Assembly: GCA_023957995.1 (NCBI GenBank)
Contig: JAMLGK010000013.1
Span: 35,609 to 99,608, forward strand
Direction of reading: 5' to 3'
Length of the DNA: 64,000 bases
Source of the DNA: Microthrixaceae bacterium
GTDB lineage: Bacteria; Actinomycetota; Acidimicrobiia; Acidimicrobiales; Microtrichaceae
Part shown: positions 23,330 through 31,342 of the stretch, piece after piece
Layout of the letters: the number at the start of each line of letters is the position of its first letter
How positions within the stretch are numbered: position 1 is the stretch's first letter
Translations under genes and position numbers: made by a program
Notes under the pieces: model-generated
What the model saw: the letters and a program-made list of their open reading frames with translations, nothing else
Databases searched by the model: none
What the model was told of the DNA's origin: nothing

Positions 23330-24409
23330 ATGCCTCCACCGTCGCCCTCCTCACGCCCGCCCGGCTGGGACGACGACTGGGAACGTTCGTGGGAGGCGTC
23401 GGTCGCCGGATCCCAGGAGGATCTCCACCCGGTGCGTGTCGTACGGATCGACAAGGGGGGAATCTCGGTCTCGGAGACCGCTGGGAGCGACCGCCTGGTG
23501 GTGGCGGCCAAAGCGGTCCGTCGCGTGGTCGTGGGCGACGTGTGCGGCCTCGATGCCGAAGCGGGCCGCATCGAGTCGATCCTTCCGCGGCGCACCGTGT
23601 TCGAGCGGCGTGCACCCGGTGCCGAGCGCGACACGGTGGCGGTTTCCGCGAAGGCGATCGCGGCCAACATGGACGTGGTGCTGGTGTTGCAGGGCCTGGA
23701 CTCCGGCGTGAACAGTTCGCGGCTGGCGCGTGAGATGGTCCTGGCCTGGGAGAGCAGGGCCCAGCCTGTCGTGGTGCTCACCAAGACCGATCTCTGCACC
23801 CCCGAGGAGATCACACCCCAACGCGACCTCGCCTCGCGGTTCGCGCCGGGTGTGCCGGTCGTTTGCGTGTCGTCGACCGGCTCGAGCGACAGCGGAACCC
23901 GGGAACTCGAGCCATACCTACCGACCGGCACGGTCGCCGCGCTCCTCGGCGCCTCCGGCACCGGCAAGTCCACGCTCGCCAACGCACTGGCCGGTCGGCC
24001 GGTCCAACTGACCGGCGAGGTCCGAGAAGGTGACCAACGGGGTCGACACACGACCACTTCCGGTCAGATGCTCCCGCTCACACGGGACCGCTGGTTGATC
24101 GACACCCCGGGTATCCGGGGGGTGGGGCTGTGGCACGCCGATGAGGGGCTGGAGGCAGCCTTTGCAGATCTGGCTCCGTTCGCAGCGCAGTGCCGGTTCG
24201 CCGACTGCACCCACAACGCCGAGCCCGGCTGCGGAATCCTCGCAGCGGTGAGCGACGGCGCACTCCCACAGGACCGCCTGGACATCTGGCACGAGCTGCT
24301 CGGCGAGGTCGAACAGCTCGAGGCCCAGTCCACCGAGCTGGAGCGCGAGGCACGCCGGGAGGCCAACCAGAGATCCCGACGTCGAGCCGCCGGGCGTCGG
24401 TCCCGTTGA
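23330..24409 (+). CDS. rsgA: Ribosome small subunit-dependent GTPase A
   Basis: This circularly permuted GTPase helps late 30S maturation. An OB-fold comes first, then LTKTDL (G4), GASGTGKSTLANAL (G1, P-loop), a Thr-Thr switch (GRHTTT), DTPGIRG (G3), and the zinc knuckle with Cys and His in CRFADCTHNAEPGC. The permuted order G4-G1-G3 is diagnostic. From ATG 23330 the product has 359 residues. A start at 23282 is possible but extends a poorly conserved tail. It diverges from ppx. Confidence 0.95.
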   Translation: MPPPSPSSRPPGWDDDWERSWEASVAGSQEDLHPVRVVRIDKGGISVSETAGSDRLVVAAKAVRRVVVGDVCGLDAEAGRIESILPRRTVFERRAPGAERDTVAVSAKAIAANMDVVLVLQGLDSGVNSSRLAREMVLAWESRAQPVVVLTKTDLCTPEEITPQRDLASRFAPGVPVVCVSSTGSSDSGTRELEPYLPTGTVAALLGASGTGKSTLANALAGRPVQLTGEVREGDQRGRHTTTSGQMLPLTRDRWLIDTPGIRGVGLWHADEGLEAAFADLAPFAAQCRFADCTHNAEPGCGILAAVSDGALPQDRLDIWHELLGEVEQLEAQSTELEREARREANQRSRRRAAGRRSR

Positions 24410-24434
24410 TCGCGCAGGGCGAACGCGGCTCCGA

Positions 24435-25544
24435 CTAACCCGGGAAGACCGTCACCGCGCCGCTGACGAGGACCGCCACCCGTTCTGCTGGCGCCGGAAG
24501 CTCCTCACGGGTTGTGCGGCAGAGCAGCTCGGTGCCGTTCGCCTCGGTGTGCAGACGCACCAGGGCGTCGTGTCCGAAGTAGGTGACCGACTCGACAACC
24601 GCTGCGACCGTGCCCGCTCCGGCGACCGCGACCATCTCGATCTGTTCGGGCCGAAGCAGCACCGTGACCTCAGCACCCGTGGTGAACGCTGCACCCGGGT
24701 GGTGGGCGGTGTGGAGGCGTCCCAGTTCGGTGTCGATCTCGGCGCCGGGCGCTCCGTTCGACCCGCCAGGGGTGCCGATTCCCAGCACCCTGCCGGGCAG
24801 GCTCACGGATTCGCCGACGAACCGCCCCACCTCGAGGTCCACCGGGTGCCGGTAGAGGGTTGCCGGATCGGCTACCTGTGCGATCCTGCCGCCGCGCAGG
24901 ACCGCCACCCTCGACGCGAAGGAGAGCGCCTCCTCCTGGTCGTGGGTCACGAGCACGGCGGTGGCCCCCGCCGAACGCAGCACGTCGCGGACCTCCTCGC
25001 GCACCTGTGCACGCAACGCTGCATCCAACGCCGAGAACGGCTCGTCCAACAGCACCACCGAGGGCCGCGCAGCCAGCGCCCGGGCGAGAGCGATCCTCTG
25101 TTGTTGCCCGCCGGAGAGGTCGCGCGGACGACGCTTCTCGAAGCCGGGCAGACCGACCAGTTCGAGGCACTCCGCTACCCGGGTCGCTCGCTCGGTCCGG
25201 TTGCGGGTACCCAGGCCGAACGCCACGTTCGCTCCCACATCCAGGTGTGGGAACAAGGCGCCCTCCTGGGGAACGAGTCCGACGTTCCGATCCTCCGGCG
25301 CGACCCAGGTTCCGCCTCCGGCCACCTGTCTGCCGCCCAGTCGGATCACGCCGCGCGCCGGTCGCAGGAACCCTGCTACGGAACGCAACAAGGTCGTCTT
25401 GCCACAGCCCGAAGGACCCAGGAGCCCGAGCACCTCTCCGTGGTGCACCTCGAGGTCGACCCCTGCCAACACAGCGCCGTCGCCGTAGTCGACCTCGAGC
25501 CCCGACACCTCCACCGCCGGCTGACCCGCACCGGTGGCGCTCAC
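24435..25544 (-). CDS. fbpC: Iron(III) ABC transporter ATP-binding protein
   Basis: The 369-residue ATPase has Walker A GPSGCGKTT (near 41), Q-loop PQEGALFPHLDV, signature LSGGQQQRIALARAL, Walker B VVLLDEPFSALD and H-loop LVTHDQEEA. A C-terminal TOBE-type regulatory domain (about 240-369) is typical of FbpC/PotA/CysA. The start is GTG 25544, overlapping the permease stop as GTGA; upstream open frame is shadow. Iron is inferred from the partner binding protein and the IdeR-like box. Confidence 0.9.
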   Translation of the reverse strand: MSATGAGQPAVEVSGLEVDYGDGAVLAGVDLEVHHGEVLGLLGPSGCGKTTLLRSVAGFLRPARGVIRLGGRQVAGGGTWVAPEDRNVGLVPQEGALFPHLDVGANVAFGLGTRNRTERATRVAECLELVGLPGFEKRRPRDLSGGQQQRIALARALAARPSVVLLDEPFSALDAALRAQVREEVRDVLRSAGATAVLVTHDQEEALSFASRVAVLRGGRIAQVADPATLYRHPVDLEVGRFVGESVSLPGRVLGIGTPGGSNGAPGAEIDTELGRLHTAHHPGAAFTTGAEVTVLLRPEQIEMVAVAGAGTVAAVVESVTYFGHDALVRLHTEANGTELLCRTTREELPAPAERVAVLVSGAVTVFPG

Positions 25545-27091
25545 CGATATCCGCCGGTGGTACGGGTGAGGATCCAGGTCGGAACCGATGACAACAACAT
25601 GAGGGCCAGGGCGGCCGGTGCCGCCGCCGCGTAGCGGCCAACCGTGGTCTCGGACCAGAGGTTCATCGCGAGAGTCTCCATGCCCGTCGGATGCAACAAC
25701 AACGTGGCCGGGAGTTCCTTGACTATCGCGAGCATCACCAGTGCGGTGCCTGCGCCGATCCCCGGTGCGGCAAGCGGCAGGGTCACATGGAACAGCACTC
25801 CCCAACGTCCCTTGCCGAGCGAGTGGCCGACCTCCTCGAGTTGCACCGGCGACTGCAGCACCGAGGAACGAACCGATCCCACCGCCAACGGCAGGAACAG
25901 CACCGCGTACGCGAGTGTGAGCATCGGGGTCGACTGGTAGAGGGGTCGCAGCACGGTGACACCGACGAAGACCAGGCTGAGCGCCACCACGATTCCCGGT
26001 AGCCCGTGAGCGACGTACACGGATCGTTCGAGCGCGGTGACCGCAGCGCCCCGGTGGCGGGCGGAGAGAATGCCGAGCGGTACCGCCAACGCCATGGTCA
26101 CCACGGCACCGAGAACCGCCACCGCGACCGTCGATCCGAGCGCGGAACCGAACTCGTCCCAGGCGATGCCGGCGGAGACTCCACGCGTGAACCAGACCAG
26201 CACGCTCACCACGGGGAACGCGAGCCCCGCACCGACCAGCAGTGCCACCGAACCGAGGGCGGGCCACTTCCACCTGCCGAGCGCCAGTTGCTGTTGGGCA
26301 CGCGCAACTCCTGCACCCACACGGTTCTGTTCCCCGCGGCCCCTGGCGAAGGTCTCCCCCGCCACCAGAGCGAGTGCCACCAACACGAGGATGCACGCGA
26401 GCACCGCCGCTCGCGAGGGGTCGAATCCAGCGCGGAAGGCTCCGTAGATCACCCAGGTGAACGCCTCGTAGCGCATCGTTCCGACAGCGCCGAAGTCCGA
26501 CAGGACATACAGGGCCACCAACAGGGCCCCCGCAGTAGCCGGCGTGCGGATCTGGGGCAGGGTCACGCTCAGCAACACGCGCCCCGGCGAGCGGCCGAGG
26601 GAGCGGGCCACCTCCTCCTGGGCCGGATCCAACCTCCTCAGCGAGGCGGCCACCGGCAGGAACACGAACGGGTAGGACACCGTGGTGAGCACGAGCATCG
26701 CTCCCCAGAATCCAGCCAGGGAGGGACGCCATGAGATCCAGGCGAATGCCGCAACGAACGATGGAACCGCCAGCGGCATGGCCAGGACCACCGACAGCAC
26801 CCGCCTGAACGGCAGATCGCTGCGGACCACGAGTACTGCCGCGCCGACTCCCAGAACGGCGCAGGCAGCGGTCACCGATGCCACCAGCGCCAGGCTGCGG
26901 CCGAGGAGCGCTGCGGTCGATCCGGACCACACCTCGGCCCAGAGACTCTCCCAACCCTCCGCGAGTGCCTCGCGCAGCAGGTACCACAGCGGAAGCACCG
27001 CAACGGCGCCGGCTGCCAGACCGGGCAGCACCAACATGAGCGGCGGCCTCTGCCGGCGAGGAACCGCTCGTGGAACTGCCGCCGCGGTCAC
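25541..27091 (-). CDS. fbpB: Iron(III) ABC transporter permease (fused halves)
   Basis: This 516-residue permease has about twelve transmembrane helices in two similar halves, each with a binding-protein-dependent transport motif. The first holds EEVARSLGRSPGRVLLSVTLPQIRTP (EAA loop) and the second EEVGHSLGKGRWGVLFHVTLPLAAPG. This duplicated layout is that of FbpB/AfuB iron permeases. GTG 27091 overlaps the stop of fbpA (GTGA), and the 3' end overlaps fbpC, so all three are coupled. Confidence 0.92.
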   Translation of the reverse strand: MTAAAVPRAVPRRQRPPLMLVLPGLAAGAVAVLPLWYLLREALAEGWESLWAEVWSGSTAALLGRSLALVASVTAACAVLGVGAAVLVVRSDLPFRRVLSVVLAMPLAVPSFVAAFAWISWRPSLAGFWGAMLVLTTVSYPFVFLPVAASLRRLDPAQEEVARSLGRSPGRVLLSVTLPQIRTPATAGALLVALYVLSDFGAVGTMRYEAFTWVIYGAFRAGFDPSRAAVLACILVLVALALVAGETFARGRGEQNRVGAGVARAQQQLALGRWKWPALGSVALLVGAGLAFPVVSVLVWFTRGVSAGIAWDEFGSALGSTVAVAVLGAVVTMALAVPLGILSARHRGAAVTALERSVYVAHGLPGIVVALSLVFVGVTVLRPLYQSTPMLTLAYAVLFLPLAVGSVRSSVLQSPVQLEEVGHSLGKGRWGVLFHVTLPLAAPGIGAGTALVMLAIVKELPATLLLHPTGMETLAMNLWSETTVGRYAAAAPAALALMLLSSVPTWILTRTTGGYR

Positions 27092-28179
27092 TGGGTCAGC
27101 AAGCCGGTTTCGGCCAACAGCTCCTGGGTCTGCTCGAGGCTGTCGAGATCGGACAGGTCGACCTCTGGCGGCTCGAGGGTGTCCAACTGGGGCAGCCCAG
27201 CGGCCGCGTCCACGCCGAGTGCCAGCGGGTACTCGAAGGTCTCCTCGGCGAAGAACTCCTGGCCTGCGGGACCCACGAGATACTCGACGAACTCCAGTGC
27301 CCCCTCCTGGTTGGGCGCTCCCACTAGGACGCCCGCGCCCGCCACGTTCACCAGGCCACCCGGATCGCCTCCATCGAGGTAGACGTTCTCGGCGGTGACG
27401 GCCTCTTCACCCAGCTCGGCGATCAGTTCGTACAGGTAGTAGTGGTTCACGAGTCCCACCGCGATCTCGCCACGGTCCACCGCATCGCGAACTGCGGTGT
27501 TGTTCTCGTAGGCCTCGGGGTTCTGGTTCGCAAATGCCTCGAGCCACTCGCGTGCCCCGTCCTCGCCGCGCAGGACACGCAGTCCGGTCACGAACGCCTG
27601 GAACGAGGCGTTCGAGGGAGCGAAGCCGATCTTGCCCTCGTACTCGGGGTCGAGCAGGTCGTCGATGGAGCCGGGAGGATCGTCGACGAGCTCCGGGTTG
27701 ATGATCAGCACCCGGGCCCGACCGCTGGTGCCGACCCAGGTGCCGTCCGCGGCGCGGTAGGCCTCGGGAACGCGGTCGAGAATCTCATCGGGGAGCACCT
27801 CGAACAGGCCCGCCTTCGACACGGCGCCCAGGGCACCTGCGTCCTGGGACAGGAACACGTCGGCCGGCGAGGCATCGCCCTCGATGAGGATCTGGGCTGC
27901 CAGTTCGGCGCTCCCGCCCTCACGGATCTCGACGTCGATCCCGGTCTCCTCGGTGAACTGGTCGATCAGCGGCCCGACGAGGTTGGTGTTGCGCCCGGTG
28001 TAGAGCGTGATCGGCGCGGCCCCGGCAGCGGAGTCGGCTTCCTCCCCGCCGCTGTCAGCACTGCTGTCAGCGCTGCTGCAGGCAGCTGCGAGGAGCGCCA
28101 CTGCGGCGAGCAGGCCCAGCGCAAGGTGGCGGACCCCTTGCCTGCTGTGGGGTCCATTGGCGAAGCCGTCAGATATCAC
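27088..28179 (-). CDS. fbpA: Iron(III) ABC transporter substrate-binding lipoprotein
   Basis: This lipoprotein of 363 residues has signal and lipobox LLAAACSS (Cys near residue 34). The mature part begins ITLYTGRNTNLVGPLIDQFTEETGIDV and carries the paired tyrosines in GLVNHYYLYEL that bind ferric iron in the FbpA/FutA family. GTG 28179 is selected because AAAGGA lies 7 bp upstream. An iron-regulator-like palindrome is 45 bp upstream of the start, consistent with iron repression. Confidence 0.9.
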   Translation of the reverse strand: MISDGFANGPHSRQGVRHLALGLLAAVALLAAACSSADSSADSGGEEADSAAGAAPITLYTGRNTNLVGPLIDQFTEETGIDVEIREGGSAELAAQILIEGDASPADVFLSQDAGALGAVSKAGLFEVLPDEILDRVPEAYRAADGTWVGTSGRARVLIINPELVDDPPGSIDDLLDPEYEGKIGFAPSNASFQAFVTGLRVLRGEDGAREWLEAFANQNPEAYENNTAVRDAVDRGEIAVGLVNHYYLYELIAELGEEAVTAENVYLDGGDPGGLVNVAGAGVLVGAPNQEGALEFVEYLVGPAGQEFFAEETFEYPLALGVDAAAGLPQLDTLEPPEVDLSDLDSLEQTQELLAETGLLTQ

Positions 28180-28223
28180 GCTGGTCCTTTCGACCTCTAG
28201 TGATCCGTTCCACATAAGTGATG

Positions 28224-28242
28224 TTAGGTGAACCTATCTCAC
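28224..28242 (-). promoter_or_regulatory. IdeR/DtxR-like iron box upstream of fbpA
   Basis: TTAGGTGAACCTAT with its 3' extension matches the actinobacterial DtxR/IdeR consensus (TTAGGTTAGCCTAACCTAA) at 13 of 19 positions by my count. It has TAGGT/ACCTA half sites. It lies just upstream of the fbpABC genes, where Fe(II)-loaded repressor would block transcription. Confidence 0.6.
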
Positions 28243-28308
28243 GGGATCATCACCGGACCAGCCACGGCACCACCGCCGGACCAGCACGCATCGCCGGACC
28301 CAGCAAGG

Positions 28309-28989
28309 TCAGACCACGTTCTGGCCAGCCGTGGAGATTGCCAGCGCCGCTTCGCTCACCGCATCACCGAGGCGCTCACCCGGGTTGGAGCCCATCCGGT
28401 CGGTCGGCCCCGAGACCGAGACGGCCGCCAGGATCTCGCCGTGGTCGCCGACCACAGGTGCCGACACGCTCGCCACACCCGCTTCGCGTTCACCCACCGA
28501 CTCGACCCATACCGACGCGGGACCGCAGGGCGACCCGACACCGGGGGAACGACCGGAGAGCACGTGGCCGGCGGAGCCCACGTCCATGGGTAGCGCAGCC
28601 CCCACCGGAACGATCGTGCGCAGGCCGTGGGGGGATTCCAGTGCCGCCACACAGACACGCATGTCACCGTCGGTGACATAGAGCTGCACCGACTCGCCGG
28701 TGCGATCACGCAGCGCCTCCATTGCCGGCAGCGCCCGATCGGCCAGCGGGAACTGGTCTGCAGCGGAGCGGCCCAGCGACAGCAGGTGCAGGCCCAGGGC
28801 GAACCGACCATCGGCCGTGCGCCGCAGGAGCCCGTGTCCTTCCAGTCCCACCGCCAGCCGGTGTGCGGTGGCCCTGCTCAGACCGGAGACCTCGACCAGC
28901 TCGGCGAGCGTGACCTTGCCCGAGGCGACGCAGTTCAACAACAACACCGACTTGTCGAGCACCCCTTGGGGACCTAGTGTGGATCTCAT
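28309..28989 (-). CDS. ndgR: IclR-family regulator, NdgR/LeuR type
   Basis: This 226-residue regulator has an N-terminal winged helix (GVLDKSVLLLNCVASGKVTLAELVEVSGLSRATAHRLAVGLE split over residues 9-50). The C-terminal IclR effector domain contains GAALPMDVGSAGHVL and AGVASVSAPV. Divergent placement next to leuCD is the hallmark of NdgR, which controls leucine and related genes in Streptomyces and relatives. The ATG has no Shine-Dalgarno and one of the two operator-like palindromes covers it, pointing to a leaderless, self-regulated transcript. Confidence 0.9.
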   Translation of the reverse strand: MRSTLGPQGVLDKSVLLLNCVASGKVTLAELVEVSGLSRATAHRLAVGLEGHGLLRRTADGRFALGLHLLSLGRSAADQFPLADRALPAMEALRDRTGESVQLYVTDGDMRVCVAALESPHGLRTIVPVGAALPMDVGSAGHVLSGRSPGVGSPCGPASVWVESVGEREAGVASVSAPVVGDHGEILAAVSVSGPTDRMGSNPGERLGDAVSEAALAISTAGQNVV

Positions 28990-29019
28990 TAGTTGAGAAC
29001 ACTATCCCAAATATTGAGA
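28984..29019. promoter_or_regulatory. Two phased IclR-type operator palindromes
   Basis: TCTCA-N5-TGAGA at 28984-28998 and TCCCA-N5-TGAGA at 29005-29019 share architecture, and their centres are 21 bp apart, two helical turns. The first covers the ndgR start codon; both lie between ndgR and leuC. They are the obvious binding sites for the adjacent IclR regulator, controlling both directions. Confidence 0.7.
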
Positions 29020-29101
29020 TGCAATCAATCGCACAGCAACTGTGCGCAGTTCAATCGCCCAGCACGTCAATCGCCCAGCACGGGGCAACCAGGGAGTTCA
29101 A

Positions 29102-30514
29102 GTGACAGACCAACCACGCACGCTCGTGGAAAAGGTCTGGGATCGCCATGTCGTCAGATCGACCGAGGGCGAACCGGATCTGCTCTACATAGACCTCCAT
29201 CTCATCCACGAGGTCACCTCCCCGCAGGCCTTCGACGGCCTGCGACTGACCGGACGAGGCGTCAGGCGTCCCGATCTGACCGTGGCCACAGAGGACCACA
29301 ACGTCCCCACGGCCGACATCGACAAGCCGATCGCCGATCCGATCAGCCGCAAACAGGTAGAAACCCTGCGCGCCAACACCGAGGAGTTCGGGATCGTCAA
29401 CTTCCCGATGGGTGACCCCGGTCAGGGGATCGTGCACGTCATGGCGCCCGAACAGGGGCGCACACTTCCCGGGATGACCGTCGTCTGCGGTGACTCCCAC
29501 ACGGCCACCCACGGTGCGTTCGGAGCGATCGCGTTCGGGATCGGCACCTCCGAGGTCGAACATGTGCTGGCCACGCAGACCCTCCCCCAGTCCCGGCCGA
29601 AGACGCTCGCGATCAACGTCGAGGGGACGCTGCGCGAAGGGGCCACGGCCAAGGACATCATCCTGGCCGTGCTCGGGGTCCTCGGAACCTCCGGTGGCAT
29701 GGGATACATCGCCGAGTACCGCGGCTCGGCCATCGAGGCCCTCTCGATGGAAGGTCGCATGACCGTGTGCAACATGTCGATCGAGCTGGGCGCCAAGGCC
29801 GGCCTGATCGCGCCGGACGAGACCACCTTCGAGTACCTGCGGGGCCGGGAGCACGCTCCAGCGGGCGAGCTCTGGGATGCGGCGGTTGCCGACTGGAAGA
29901 CCCTCTACACCGACGAAGGGGCCACCTTCGACTCCGAGATCACACTCGACGCCTCGAAGATCGAGCCCCATGTGTCATGGGGGACCAACCCGGGACAGGT
30001 TGTGCCGGTGTCCGGCAGGGTGCCCGACCCGGCGGCCATGGACGATCCCGCCGAGCGCACCGCAGCCGAACGAGCACTCGCCTACATGGACCTCGAGCCC
30101 GGTCAGGCGATGACCGACGTCAAGGTGGACACGGTGTTCATCGGATCGTGCACCAACTCACGCATAGAAGACCTGCGTGCCGCAGCCGAGGTGATCCGTT
30201 CCAGCGGTTCTGGGGTCGCCGAGGGAGTGCGCACGTTCGTCGTCCCGGGCAGCTTCGCGGTGAAGACCCAGGCCGAGTCAGAAGGGCTCGACGAGGTGTT
30301 CACGGGTGCCGGGTTCGACTGGCGAGAGCCGGGATGCTCGATGTGCCTGGCGATGAACCCCGACAAGCTCTCACCGGGCGAACGCTCGGCGAGCACATCC
30401 AACCGCAACTTCGAAGGACGCCAGGGCCGTGGTGGCCGCACGCATCTGGTCTCCCCCGCCGTGGCAGCAGCTTCGGCGCTCGCCGGCCACTTCGCCACTC
30501 CGGAGGATCTCTGA
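29102..30514 (+). CDS. leuC: 3-isopropylmalate dehydratase large subunit
   Basis: This aconitase-family subunit isomerises 2- to 3-isopropylmalate with LeuD. The 470-residue protein has [33 protein letters not shown], and the [4Fe-4S] ligands in GSCTNSR and [13 protein letters not shown] 29102 is preceded by GGGAG at 5 bp and gives the usual LVEKVWDRH start. It overlaps leuD by one base (TGATG) and lies opposite the NdgR-type regulator. Confidence 0.97.
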   Translation: MTDQPRTLVEKVWDRHVVRSTEGEPDLLYIDLHLIHEVTSPQAFDGLRLTGRGVRRPDLTVATEDHNVPTADIDKPIADPISRKQVETLRANTEEFGIVNFPMGDPGQGIVHVMAPEQGRTLPGMTVVCGDSHTATHGAFGAIAFGIGTSEVEHVLATQTLPQSRPKTLAINVEGTLREGATAKDIILAVLGVLGTSGGMGYIAEYRGSAIEALSMEGRMTVCNMSIELGAKAGLIAPDETTFEYLRGREHAPAGELWDAAVADWKTLYTDEGATFDSEITLDASKIEPHVSWGTNPGQVVPVSGRVPDPAAMDDPAERTAAERALAYMDLEPGQAMTDVKVDTVFIGSCTNSRIEDLRAAAEVIRSSGSGVAEGVRTFVVPGSFAVKTQAESEGLDEVFTGAGFDWREPGCSMCLAMNPDKLSPGERSASTSNRNFEGRQGRGGRTHLVSPAVAAASALAGHFATPEDL

Positions 30515-31125
30515 TGGAACCAGTACAGATCATCTCGGGCACCGCGGTGCCGCTGGACCGCTCCGACGTCGACACCGACCAGATCATCCCGTCTGACTGG
30601 CTCAAGCGCGTTGAGCGAACCGGCTTCGAGGCCGGGCTGTTCGGAGAATGGCGTGACGATCGCGACTTCGTGCTCAACAAGCAGGAGCACGCAGGAGCGA
30701 ACATCCTCATCGCAGGCCCGCAGTTCGGTACCGGCTCCAGCCGGGAGCACGCAGTGTGGGCGCTGCACCAGTACGGATTCCGTGCGGTGATCTCGCCGCG
30801 CTTCGGTGACATCTTCCGCAACAACGCCACCAAGAACGGTCTCGTACCGGTCCAACTCTCCGCTGCCGGGGGCCGCACCCTGATGGACGCGGTGCTCAAC
30901 GATCCCACGCTCGAGATCGTGATCGACGTGGAGCTGCGGACCGTGGAGGCCCAGGCGATCGACTTCCTCGAGTCGTTCCCGTTGGAGGACTCGATCCAGC
31001 ACCGGTTCCTCAACGGTCTCGACGACATCGCCCTGACCCTGCAACACGCGGACGACATCGGAGAGTACGAGGCGCACCGACCCGACTGGGTCAAGGAACT
31101 CGAGATCCAGCACAACGCCCGCTGA
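30514..31125 (+). CDS. leuD: 3-isopropylmalate dehydratase small subunit
   Basis: This 203-residue swivel-domain partner of LeuC has VDTDQIIPSDWLKR near the start and GTGSSREHAVWAL, both standard LeuD blocks; then SPRFGDIFRNNATKNGL follows. ATG 30514 shares its A with the leuC stop, with GGAGG upstream, so the subunits are made in a 1:1 coupled fashion. Confidence 0.97.
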   Translation: MEPVQIISGTAVPLDRSDVDTDQIIPSDWLKRVERTGFEAGLFGEWRDDRDFVLNKQEHAGANILIAGPQFGTGSSREHAVWALHQYGFRAVISPRFGDIFRNNATKNGLVPVQLSAAGGRTLMDAVLNDPTLEIVIDVELRTVEAQAIDFLESFPLEDSIQHRFLNGLDDIALTLQHADDIGEYEAHRPDWVKELEIQHNAR

Positions 31126-31150
31126 GTTGGCGTTGGCAGGCTGAAGTACT

Positions 31151-31193
31151 TCTGTCGGGACAAAGGGAGTACGTCTGTCGGGACAAAGGGAGT
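31151..31193. repeat. Tandem 20-nt direct repeat after leuD
   Basis: The 20-nt unit starting TCTGTCGGGACAAAG occurs twice (31151-31170 and 31174-31193), separated by ACG, within a 217-bp gap before the next gene. It could be a remnant of an insertion-sequence end or a regulator site; neither can be shown here. Confidence 0.8.
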
Positions 31194-31207
31194 TCGAAGT
31201 GGTCCGT

Positions 31208-31272
31208 CCGACCGGGGTCCGCGACTCCGGTCGGTGCATGCTCCTGGGGTGGCCGCGAAACTCGTTTCGCGG
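31208..31272. other. Two stem-loops between leuD and the beta-propeller gene
   Basis: An 8-bp stem CCGACCGG/CCGGTCGG (31208-31233 region) is followed by CCGCGAAA-CTCG-TTTCGCGG at 31253-31272. They may terminate leuCD or insulate the next gene; neither is followed by a T tract. Confidence 0.45.
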
Positions 31273-31342
31273 AGTCGGGAACTGAATCGGAACCCCGTGC
31301 GTCGTATGGGTGTCGACATCCGGAGCACCGAGAGGACCCGAC

